Origin: Antitrichia curtipendula
Taxonomy: Eukaryota; Streptophyta; Bryopsida; Hypnales; Leucodontaceae
Direction: 5' to 3'
NCBI GenBank assembly: GCA_951230915.1
Contig: OX579642.1
Coordinates: forward strand, 12,276,001-12,340,000
Length of the DNA stretch: 64,000 bases
Positions within the stretch are counted from its first letter, which is position 1. Each line of letters opens with the position of its first letter. Under the pieces are notes generated by a model. The model had not been told where the DNA came from and searched no databases. It was given only the letters and a program-made list of their open reading frames with translations. Below are positions 11,815 through 22,368 of the stretch, piece by piece. A program made the position numbers and the translations under genes.

Positions 11815-12746
11815 TTAGAGGCTGTGCGGTAACTTAACAATGGTGACAGGGCAGGGCACATTGTTGGTCACATAGTTGCTGACGCTCCCCAGGACGGTCC
11901 TGCCAAAAACCCAAGGGAAAGATGAGCATGGAAATTAAGTGATTAACTCATGACATGTCAACAGCTTCGCGAAGGAGTCCTAAACAAAATTATGGAAATG
12001 CAGTGGAATTTATAATACCTTTTCAGGGCGCTGAGGCCTCGGCAACCCATAACAAGGAAATCAAGAGGCGCATCCACAGCAGCGCTGCATAGCTTCTCCT
12101 TGGGGTCTCCCCAATACACCTTGAACACCACGACAATCTGCACCCAGACATGGCCATTTGCCATGATTAATAATCTTTCAGCTTCAGCTTCTGCTTTTTC
12201 CGACACGAAGCAGAGGGGAAGTTCTACTCATTCTATCTCAATGGTATGGCACACTCCAAATGAACGCTGCGTAGGGCAGTGGATTTGCGGAGGGACTCTG
12301 ACAAGTAAGAGGGGTTGCATACTTACCTTCTTGGCTGTTGCCTTGTGAAGAGCGTTGGTCAATTCTTCATCAAGCTTCAGTTGATACTTCTGCTGGTTCT
12401 GTGGGTCCATAGCGACCGCCAACGGAATGAACGCTGCACAACCAACACCCATCAAGCACCCCGACAACAAGCTTCAGCATCCTATAGCAATTGATACAAG
12501 AGTCTAGACTAGCTGTTGTTCCGCAGGGATGTTGAAGAAGTAGGATTGTGTGAGAAGACGGCACTTACGGGAGCCGGAAGCTTCCCACAGAGCTGGTTGA
12601 CCTCCTTCGAGAAAAGGATCCTTGTTCACCACCAGCACTATGAGGTGATCATTAGGGCGGACGCAATTGTCGACAGCCCACTTCAACGCATATCTACTGC
12701 TTGCTGAATAGTCCAGCGCCACTCCGATATATCTCTCCCCATTCAT
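11815..12746 (-). CDS. Universal stress protein (USP) family
   Basis: Exons on the minus strand are 12746-12569, 12433-12327, 12137-12019 and 11899-11815. They total 489 bases and encode 162 residues with consistent phases and good GT-AG borders. The protein opens MNGERYIGVALDYS, giving the first strand of the UspA fold, followed by SRYALKWAVDN and LIVLVV. Exon 2 starts within SPFIPLA, a position typical of plant USPs. Near the C terminus is the ATP-binding signature G-2x-G-9x-G-S: GCRG, nine residues, then GS, followed by NYVTNNVPCPVTIVK. This complete motif suggests an ATP-binding USP. Plant USPs of this size are single-domain cytosolic proteins induced by drought, hypoxia or other stresses. 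The length is normal for the family. The partner strand carries no competing gene. Confidence 0.93.
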
Positions 12747-13864
12747 CTTCGATCGCCACCAGCAGCCCCTACTTCCTCAAATAATGCTCAACCTGCACAT
12801 CAGACAACGAGGAACTTCAGTTATCCCGAACGGCAGTCACGAAGGTATGGGACGTACGTGAACTTCATTCACGAAAGAAATACGGTAGACGAATGTTTTA
12901 CTACTTGAAACTCCAGAATCCATCTTCTAAGTGGCACGCGATTGATCTTTCCATCATCAGTGTCTGATTCTCTTCCTCTCAATCATCCTACGAGACTCGA
13001 TTGGTATAATGTCGGCCTCAAAGCTTTGAAAAGAATTGAACGTTGTGACTTGTACCCGTACGTAATTTAGACTTTGCAAGCTTGCTTATTAAACGGTATG
13101 ATTTGCACTTCACAGGGCGAAAGAAAACTCACTTCATTTACACAAATAAGAAATCACTCACAGTCATGTCTCCGCAAGAAGTTAAGTGACAAGTGCTCTT
13201 GAATTCTCGCCCCTGACACACGAGATATATGCAACCGAGCCTATCAAAGATGCATGGACCACAAATTAACAAGCTGAATGCAAATCAAGAAGAGGAGTCG
13301 TACCGAATTCCTTCCGGACCTGGCACAACCGGCGCGCACTCTGTGCAACCCGCAGTTGGAGAGCCACAATGCAGTCCTGGCAGTCGTGAACTAAGCACTT
13401 CTGAAACTCTACTTGCACCAGTGGATCGAAGTAGAAAAGGCATTCGCTGCACAAGGGGGCGGACTGCTGTAAGGAAGGGGAAGGAGGAAGTTCCGATGGC
13501 AGGGAACAATCAGCCCCCACTCAACTGCACAAGAGTCGCCACGTGTCCACCCCATGTTGGAGCCATCAGTGTGTTTCCATAAGGGCTTGCAGGTAAGTCC
13601 CAATTCATTGCTTCATTTCCGGTGATCATGGCTGTCGCTGTTCTCTGAAATTTTCTACAGGCTGGTCGTGGCAAATCTTTGCAAAATATTCCGTCTTCGC
13701 TGCAGCAAACTGAAGATGGCCATGTCGCAGTGATCATGGTGGACCTTGACAAAGATGGTCCTGGTCAACTTTGTTGCTGCCGGATGAAATCCGAAACCCA
13801 GGACGGACCCAGACTGAGTTAAAATGGTGTTTGATGAATGCCTTTCAGTGTTGCAGTGTTTAAC
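12747..13864. other. USP upstream region, possible exon fragments
   Basis: This should contain the USP promoter (minus strand). Composition is more balanced than the AT-rich gaps. A stretch open on the + strand at about 13662-13822, preceded by an acceptor-like TTTTCTACAG, and a longer open stretch at 13229-13582 could be exon remnants. Neither shows a recognisable motif, so I do not call a gene. Confidence 0.3.
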
Positions 13865-13867
13865 TTA

Positions 13868-16025
13868 GGGCCGGTTTATACTTGGGGCCGGATTGAAGGC
13901 CGGCTGGAACTCTCCAAGTTTGAACCAATAGGATGGCTCAATTTCTCCAAATCCGGCCCAAGGGCTTTATACTAGGGCCGGATTGAAACCACCACTCATC
14001 CTACGTGTCGCCTTAGGTGGCATAATTTTGGCGCCAAACCATCCGGCCCCAGAGGAGCAATCGGGACGAGGTTTTGGGTGGCCCGATTACCCATCTAGGG
14101 CCGGATTGGGGTCGGATTGGACTCTTCCATTAGATTGTACAAATCTCCACCATTGATGAAAAGAGTTTTATTTACAAACTCTTTGATTTTACAAATAAAC
14201 TAGATTAGAAGTGAAACAAGAGAGTTTTGGTCTGCTTGTGCTGTCAGACTGAAGATTTACGTTCTGTCACAGATTTTATTGCTAATCGATAATCGATAAT
14301 TATTTTCATTTATGGGATTACAGATTTGCAACGAAGGCAGTGACTGTCATACAGTATGTTAATAGTCAGAGCCCCTGGAGATAATTGTAATGAAATTTTC
14401 TAAAAAAATTATTTTTATTTTTAAATTAAAAAATAATAATTTAAAAAAGAATTTCAACACAAGAAAAAAACTTCAAGAAAAAACATTAGAATTTTTATTT
14501 TTATTTTTATTTTCAACTAAAATATTCTATAATTAAAATCCACATGCTTCGCACCTTGAGTCTAGACCCATTTCTTTCCCCAAAAAATAATTAAAAAATA
14601 ATTAGGGCTATTTGCATAAGTGTCAATATAGAATTGAGATTGAACTTGAAAGTAAGGAATAATACTAATGATACTAAGATAAATTTGCATATGATAAGCA
14701 AACCACCTATGACATGCACCTAGGAAATGACCCATTAGAGTCTTACATCAACCCATGACAAAAAAAATTCAATAGATGAAATTAGGACTTAATTAGGTTG
14801 GTTAGTGGCCAAAATCAATGTCTTGGGTGATGGTGATGGAGCTATTAGTGATTAATTTAGAAACTTCTACCTTTTTAGTACCAATTTATCAAAGTAATTG
14901 ATTTTTTTCTTCTTTTATGTTGTGACCCTGTTGTAAAATATTGTAACTGCTTTAGGTAGTAGGATAGCCATCAAGCATACACTAACTTTTTGTTGGTTTT
15001 GGAGTAGTGTATAGACTCTTTTAAGCCAACTGGACAATATACTTCAAAAATTTATAAAAAATTCGTACTTTGTAAATAAAAAATTCAACTACTCTCTTTA
15101 TTTCTCACTATTATGTTTGTATGGAAAAAAATTTGAATTATTTTGCCAATTGTAATAAAGGCAAAACACTCATTGTGTCTTACATAGGCATGTTTACTTT
15201 AAAACATTCTGCATTTGTATAGTCACCACGTTGCAAAAGTAGGAAAATAGGGAATGTGACTTAATGTTCATTGACTACATAAATAATCAAAAAAATATAT
15301 TACAATAAATGAAGTCTGCTTTCATTTAAATATGATTTAAAAAAATTAAAAATTAAATAGAAAAAATAAGAAAAGAAAGGAAAAGTTCCAAGCTTTTGTT
15401 TTTGTTTTTAATTCTTTCTTTCGGAATACAAAAACAAGAAGAGAAAGGAAAAGATTCAAATAAAATAACCTTTTTTTTCCAATAGAAGATAGGAAAGAAA
15501 ACAAAAACGTTTTAAAATATTAAAAAATCTCTCTTCTATTTTTGAAAGAGATAAAGTAGGAATAAAAAAAAGGGTTTTAAAAAATCTTAAAACTATCTTT
15601 TCTATGTTTGAAATTGAACAAATAAGAAGAAAAAAGAACAAAAAACTAAAAAAATCTCTCTTTTATTCTTTTGAAATAGAAAAAATAAGAAGAGAAAGGA
15701 AATATTCATGTTTTATGTTTTTTTATTTGAACATTAAAAAAATAAGAGCACATTAATCCTCAATCCGGCCCTAGAATTCAACTTCACCACTTTACATTAC
15801 TTGGGGCCGGAGTGATGAATCCTCAATCCGGCCCTAGAATTCAACTTCACCACTTTACATTACTTGGGGCCGGAGTGATGAATCCTCAATCCGGCCCCCA
15901 AATCCGGCCTCACCACTTTACATTATCTAGGGCCGGAGTGGTGAATTGGGGCCGGATTGAAGGCCGGATTGAAGGCAAATCCGGCCGGCCTTCCATCCGG
16001 CCCCAGAGAGTGTATAAACCCGCCC
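13868..16025. mobile_element. Non-autonomous Harbinger-like element, TTA TSD
   Basis: The left end starts GGGCCGGTTTATAC. The right end, read in reverse complement, starts GGGCGGGTTTATAC. After a 7-base indel both continue GGGGCCGGAT(T/G)GAAGGCC. The element is flanked by TTA at 13865-13867 and 16026-16028. A 3-base TTA/TWA duplication with GGG-starting TIRs is characteristic of PIF/Harbinger transposons. Both subterminal regions are packed with GGGCCGGA or its reverse complement, while the interior (about 14400-15750) is A-rich and non-coding. It encodes no transposase. Confidence 0.8.
15758..15946 (+). repeat. 63-base tandem repeat in element end
   Basis: Three units begin CCTCAATCCGGCCC at 15758, 15821 and 15884, a 63-base period. 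The first two are practically identical and the third is diverged in the middle. Each contains CACCACTTTACATTA followed by a GGGCCGGAGTG block. They lie in the right subterminal region of the surrounding element. Confidence 0.9.
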
Positions 16026-16032
16026 TTACTTA

Positions 16033-18998
16033 GGGTACATTCGCACTTGCTGTTAATTAAAACTTTGGTGTCATTAAAGGGGGGCTGGTTACACACAATG
16101 TCCCACTGGGCCTCTTTCGAGGGCAAGGTTGGGATGCGGGCAGATTGGGGACTGCTCCACAACCCTCTGAAGACCCCACAGCCTGCTTTTCATTTTGTTT
16201 CAAAATTGATTTCTTCAACAAAGTAGAAAGAATGAAATAGTAAACAAGATTTTCAATAAGAAAACTACAAAAATGATGTGGGCTATATGCCACAAATTTC
16301 ATTTCTTGTGCCACTAATTCAAATAAGCCCTTTAGCCAATCTCAAGTTGATCATTGGAATGGAGGAAAGATGTTTATACTAGTGGAGTAGTGGTGGGTGA
16401 AACAAACCATGTGGGATATGCGAATTAGGACAAAAAAAAGCTCCTCCACTCATGGTTAAGTGGAAACGCAGGAATCGTGATAAATGTCAAATTTTCAGAC
16501 CTCATTTAGATGGCATAGTAGACTATATTTTTTCAAAAAACTTCAAACCAAGGAAAGTTGGGGAATCAAGAACACTTTTATCTACAAAAATTCGTTTGAT
16601 ATTTCAATACTCCACCTAAAAGTTATGAATAAATTTCAAAGGAGGTGTTTGAAAATGTCCAAAAAAATGTCCCTTCCACCCTGACCCCACCTCAATCCAA
16701 CCCAACCCCCTCTAAAATTTGTTTAGAATTCTTACATGAGGATTCAAATCTCAAGCACATTTTAAGAGAAAAATATTAACTTGCTTCTCCCACTTCTTCC
16801 AATTCAATTTTTTTTGAAGGAAGCTATTATACTATGTCCAAATGAAGTCTAAATTTCAACTTTGAATACAATTCTTGCGTTTCTAGTTACATCTCAAATT
16901 CTTAAGAACTTTAAATCAATATATCATCATTATTCAAACAACATGACAAACACAAAGTAGCTACTTAAGATTGTCTCAGCAATGTTACAAGTTATATTCA
17001 ATCAATGTTGTGAATCAAAGGTATTGTTTCAATAATTCGAATATGGTGGTGTAGGAATATTGAATCAACAATTATTCGAAGGTATTGTTTCAACATTTTT
17101 AATGTGGTGGTGTAGAATTTTGAATCAACAATTATTCGTGGTTGAAAGATGGTATTGTACACACAATAACCCTTTTTGTTTAGTAGCACGTCAAAGCATG
17201 TTGGAGCTCTTATCACGTAGAGGGGATCTTACAAGAAATGGAACTTCTTATGAGAGAAGGTATGAAATATGTATTACTTTCAAATTTAATTGTCTATTGA
17301 TGGCACATTATTAAAACAATTTAACTTTTTTATCCATTTAATCATTAGGTAAACATAGTAAAATATTCCATCATTGTTTCAAATAACATTAGACTAATTT
17401 TCAGTTGTGAATTTACTTTGAAAAAGTATAGTAACGCACCAAATGTTGAAACAACAATGAAACAAGGGGGGAGGAAAATTTGAGGTATAACTATGAATGA
17501 CATTATTTTCTATAAAAATAAATTGAAAAGTGTTGAATATGGTATAGTGTTAGTAGTGGAGAATTTTCAAAGAGGGGTTGGAAGGGACATCTTTATAGAA
17601 CTTAACACCATTGTCCTCAATTATTTTCTTCCAAAGCACTCAATCCTAGGTGATTTTTGAATTTATCATTGCTTACGTTTGGAAAACACTTTTTCATTTA
17701 ATTATTTTAAAATTTTCATTTATTTTGTCTAAATTTAGTGTAAATTAAATGTTATTTATTCTCCAAATGCCAAAAGTCAATTCAAACCAGACCTATATGT
17801 GCTATTAATAGTATATAACATTGTACAACCTTTTTGACATTTTTACTTTGTTTGATGTTCAAATTTATGATTAGAAAATATTCATATCAAGCTTCTAATA
17901 TCTTTAATAATTAGTATTTGTCAAATTAGTTTAGAAACACATAACTTTCAAGTACTTGAAAAGTACAAATACAATTTTTTTTCATTGCTTGAATGAAAGT
18001 TTGTTGTCATTGACAAAACTTATACATTACACATATATATGAAACAAATATTTATAATGGAGTGTTGACAATAAAAACATCACTACTTAGATTCTCATAA
18101 AGTAATTACATGTACATGTGATTGAATATGCAATTACACATTGTTTGTATTAAGAAACTATCAAACTCTTGTAGAATTTCAGTAGAAGTCTGTAGAGTAC
18201 TGTAAAATCTCCTTCAAAAAAAATTGAATTGGAAGAAGTGGGAGAAGCAAGTTAATATTTTTCTCTTAAAATGTGCTTGAGATTTGAATCCTCATGTAAG
18301 AATTCTAAACAAATTTTAGAGGGGGTTGGGTTGGATTGAGGTGGGGTCAGGGTAGAAGGGACATTTTTTTGGACATTTTCAAACACCTCCTTTGAAATTT
18401 ATTCATAACTTTTAGGTGGAGTATTGAAATATCAAACGAATTTTTGTAGATAAAAGTGTTCTTGATTCCCCAACTTTCCTTGGTTTGAAGTTTTTTGAAA
18501 AAATATAGTCTACTATGCCATCTAAATGAGGTCTGAAAATTTGACATTTATCACGATTCCTGCGTTTCCACTTAACCATGAGTGGAGGAGCTTTTTTTTG
18601 TCCTAATTCGCATATCCCACATGGTTTGTTTCACCCACCACTACTCCACTAGTATAAACATCTTTCCTCCATTCCAATGATCAACTTGAGATTGGCTAAA
18701 GGGCTTATTTGAATTAGTGGCACAAGAAATGAAATTTGTGGCATATAGCCCACATCATTTTTGTAGTTTTCTTATTGAAAATCTTGTTTACTATTTCATT
18801 CTTTCTACTTTGTTGAAGAAATCAATTTTGAAACAAAATGAAAAGCAGGCTGTGGGGTCTTCAGAGGGTTGTGGAGCAGTCCCCAATCTGCCCGCATCCC
18901 AACCCTGCCCTCGAAAGAGGCCCAGTGGGACATTGTGTGTAACCAGCCCCCCTTTAATGACACCAAAGTTTTAATTAACAGCAAGTGCGAATATACCC
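16033..18998. mobile_element. Long-TIR element, TTA TSD
   Basis: The arms 16033-16821 and 18210-18998 are 789-base inverted repeats. They are nearly identical; I spotted single-base differences such as CAAGG/CAGGG and CCACC/CTACC, plus one near the tip. The tips read GGGTACATTCGCACTTGC on the left and GGGTATATTCGCACTTGC on the right (reverse complement). Flanks are TTA at 16030-16032 and 18999-19001. The interior (16822-18209) is AT-rich without coding capacity. The TSD and GGG tips suggest the PIF/Harbinger superfamily, although TIRs this long are unusual for it. A MULE or foldback origin is possible but would give a different TSD length. Confidence 0.85.
17011..17138 (+). repeat. 61-base duplication inside long-TIR element
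   Basis: Two diverged tandem units share GGTATTGTTTCAA (17020 and 17081), then TGGTGGTGTAG, then TTGAATCAACAATTATTCG. Confidence 0.75.
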
Positions 18999-19039
18999 TT
19001 ACCCTTAAATGCCGAGGCGGACGTTTTGCAGCCCATGAT

Positions 19040-19100
19040 AAACAAGAGAATCTCATGTATAGGACAGAAGTGCAACTATTCATCTTCCAAATTTTGTGGG
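19040..19100 (+). repeat. Dispersed repeat family C, copy 1
   Basis: The block around AGAAGTGCAACTATTCATC followed by AAATTTTGTG matches 56345-56405, where AAAAGTGCAACTATTCATC is followed by AAATTTTGTG. Orientation is the same. It lies just outside the right TSD of the long-TIR element. Confidence 0.7.
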
Positions 19101-19802
19101 AGAAGGGAAGATCATCTATAGTAGTTTGACTTCCAATGAGTGCTTTTGCATTAATTTAATCCAAAAATTCACATGGTGTCAAAATATTTGATTTTCACGG
19201 TTATGAGGTTGTCGTTTAAGGATTAAGGGATCTTCCCACCTGACCTTAGGTAAGACCCCGGATTTTGAGGTAAACACCATTTAATTCAGAAGGGGGGACG
19301 AGTTCACACTAGAGTCGATGTCTTTCATGTCTTCAATGTTAGGGTTCCATCATGATTCTCTTGCACTTGTCATTTGTAGGTGAGGTTTAGGTTTAATGCC
19401 TTCATTTGTTGTTGTGTTCTTGTTGTTTTCAGTTCTTTAAAATTTTCCTTCATTTGCTTGAATGCAGGTACAATGGATCCATTCTCTGACCCTGCAAATG
19501 TCACAATCTTCATGTTTTGGCTTCTTTGGCTACTATGAATGTCAATGAGGCAATTCAGGTCCTTGTGTTTGAGGAAAAGGAGGACGAGGGTGATGAACCA
19601 ATGTCCACCATTGTGTAGATGCTTCAACGCCCAATGACACATACATTGTTGTTTCTAGCAAATATGTTGCACAATTACCATTTGTGCACCACTTTCACTT
19701 ACTTCGACAACAATATTGTCTTCTAGGTCAAACCCTGTTCCACAACCTGGTCTTCTCGCTTTCTGTAAAACAATATGACAGCCATCGCTAGCTATCCATG
19801 TT

Positions 19803-20657
19803 TTGAATGACAAAACCCTTTGTCTTTGTCCTAACAGAAGATGTGAAGCCATACGTGCAAAAATCCCGAAATACAGATTAATAATACTAGTTCTTGTTTG
19901 TGTTGCTTGTAATTTATTCAAACTAACTCATGAGACAAGTTTCACCATTTGTAGTAAGATATTTGCCATTGGATGGAGCACAGTCTCCAAAGTTTTGCAA
20001 GACATGGCGAATGCAATCAATGACACAATGAAGCACAAAATCTTTTGGCCGATTGGGGAGAGGTTCCAAGAAACTCAAGCAAAGTTCTCTAACCTTTGCT
20101 CTTTGCCTTTAGTTGTACGTGCCATTGACAGAATGCATGTCTCCATATTTAAGCCACAGTTTAGTGTCGTTGACTACTTCTACTTCAACACTGGAGGTGC
20201 AATAAGAATTGCTAGGCCGTGGTTGATAGTGACAAATGGCTTTTAGACTTGCACGTAGGCATGCCAGGATCAACAAACAATAGTCGTATGTTGCGTCGTT
20301 CATTGTTACATATTGAGGCCATGCATAACAATCTCATGGACGAAAATCACGTCGTATATGGTTTCACGCCTTTACTTCCTAGGTGATTCTGGATATTTGT
20401 TACTCCCATGGTTGATGGTTCTACATAGAGGTCGTCAGGTATCCATGTCCAAGACTCTCTCCAATTGTAAATTGCAAAGAAGTTGTTACGTTGTAGAAAA
20501 CACATTTGGTATATTGAAGCATTCTTTCTGGGAGTTACTAAACAAATCGGAGCTCACTGTCACTTCCCTACTTGACGTGATAATTTGTTGTACAATTCTG
20601 CACATCTTGTTGCAACAATCTCATCATGAAGTGGAGGATTTCTTGCAGGTTTTGTGA
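19803..20657 (+). pseudogene. PIF/Harbinger (HARBI1-like) transposase relic
   Basis: The first open stretch (19803-20246) contains TICSKIFAIGWSTVSKVL, a helix-turn-helix-like region, then IFWP and VVRAIDRMHVSI, the first catalytic Asp block (family usually AIDGTH). Reading shifts frame after about 20240 through a block resembling DLHVGMPGSTNNSRML. It then continues in another frame (to 20657) with LGDSGYLLLPWLM, the second Asp block, and CYVVENTFGILK, the Glu block of the DDE_4 nuclease. All three acidic residues are recognisable, but frameshifts and a stop break the frame. This is an endonuclease that cuts and pastes DNA at TWA sites, now dead. It lies convergent with the Myb-like ORF at 21.3-22.4 kb, the usual two-gene layout of Harbinger elements. 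The region from 19100 to 19800 may hold the lost N-terminal part. Confidence 0.85.
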
Positions 20658-21299
20658 ACCAAATGATTGCTGATAGATGCACTTCAGGAAGAGGCGCCTC
20701 AGTTTGATAGTGGTACAACTATTCTTGAAGATATAGCAACAACTCTCGGAGTGGAGAAGAGAGCTACATTTGGCATGCATTTGACAACAAGGAGTCAACG
20801 TTTTTGGTAGATGCAGAGGTAAGTTTAGGTCGGTTTTTTTGGTTCGTTTTGTTTTTTCACATAAGAAGGACTAGTAATTGAAGACAAGTATAGGTGCTGA
20901 AATTTCATTTCATTTATAAAACAATGGCAATCAACAAAAACACTAATGCAGTCCCTATGCATTGCAGAGTCACTCTACATCTCTAGTACTACTCTGGCAA
21001 AAGCTACAACTGAAGACTAGAAGATTCCGACAATACTTCTGGGGTTGTAGAGTTCCATCATAGTGCAGGCTAAGTGCCGTTGTAGAGCCTCATGGTTTGC
21101 TACAGGTAGGGTCATTGTAGTTAGAAATGCCGGGCTCCTCCGCTTATCTAGGTAGGTTGAAGTCGGCGTTGCCACCTAGGTACAAGTAGTCGCAGCAGGT
21201 GCGCATCATTTGTCTTCTTCCATATTTGAAGTCCTAACATTGTTTTGGCCGCCTTCCTCTCTATTTTGTGTTGTCTTCTTGTTTGATGTTGTTAAGCCT

Positions 21300-22368
21300 T
21301 TGCCTAAGATATTGGAGAGGCAGGAGAGCTATGACAAGCAACTCACCATCTTTGTTTGCTTTAAGATGGCCAACCTTACATTTTTAAATGCAATCATTGT
21401 AACCTTGTGAATTCAACAATTCTTCTCTTTTTGGTAAGCCATTTGTTCACTAAAAAGTTGAAGTTGCACATTGATCTTTGATCTTTCTAGTTTCATAGAT
21501 GCATCTACAACTTCCTACATTTGTGTTGCCATAATTTCCCCGGCGGCCTTAATAGCCTTTGCAATTATCGCATGTCTTGATACATTTTTCCTTCTGACAC
21601 CCGTATTCATTGGTTGCCAGTGCACAACGTACTAAGTGTTTTTTGAGGAACTTATAACTTGTAGCGTGATACTAGGAGGAATAATAACAAATGCCCATGA
21701 CGTGGAACTGTTTTTGGCAGGTGTAGCTGAAGGTGTGGATGTGTTGCAATGAGGAGACCTAGATGGAGAAGTGTTAGAGGACGTTGTGAAGGTCTATTGT
21801 TGCAAGACATGGAACGGGTCATTAGTGTGGTTCATTGTCTCCCTCTTCCCCATCTTCTTGCGGTTGTAGTGGTTGAAAGTTAGAATCACATGGGGAGAGT
21901 AAGTCACTAATGTAGGGAGGGCGTACTTGAGGCCAATTGCTACACCATTCATGGATGTTGTCAAAAAAATCCTTTGTTTATTTGGATAAGCCCTTTAGTC
22001 TTCCTTTCAGCGGATGAAAGGTCCCAATAATCTTGTAAATTTTTGCTGGAGCAACTGAAATAATGTGCTATCTTCTTGTAGTTAGGAAGAAGTTGGTTAC
22101 ATTTCGTCTTGCATGAAGGACTGTTCCTTAAACAAGGTGAGAATCCTGCACGCATTACTTGTTGAGAGATAAGTAACCACTTTTTGGTGTCAAGCGTCAT
22201 TAGGTCTCTACCCTCTACTGTGTCTACTTTTTGAAGATGCATGGCCCACTTGGCTGCAATGAGGACAAATATCTCTTGTGCCAACCAGTTGGGTTGTTGA
22301 TCCTTTCTTGGACGTTTAGCTTGGCTTGCTTGAGGTGCATCTTCTTTCAATGTTGTTGACGGTGTCAC
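21300..22368 (-). pseudogene. Harbinger Myb/SANT-like partner gene relic
   Basis: The upstream part (22368-21961) is open and contains an NLS-like AKRPRKDQQ and then a trihelix/Myb_DNA-bind_4-like segment. That segment has NWLAQEIFVLIAAKW, later CKTKCNQLLPNYKKI and QDYWDLSSAERK. Further downstream on the same strand (about 21650-21300) a coding-like stretch resembling a helical C terminus remains, with VDASMKLERSKINVQLQLF visible. It is interrupted by TAG and TGA stops. PIF/Harbinger elements encode such a Myb-like protein, which brings the transposase to the nucleus and to the TIRs. Here it faces the transposase relic tail to tail. The 20660-21300 spacer is non-coding. Confidence 0.75.

Noticed and set aside
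15758..15946. CRISPR-like direct repeats
   Set aside because: The 63-base units are contiguous tandem copies without unique spacers, in a eukaryotic transposon end.
16057..18974. Two identical 85-residue open frames in opposite orientation
   Set aside because: They are the same non-coding sequence in the two inverted arms of the long-TIR element, with no domain or codon signature.
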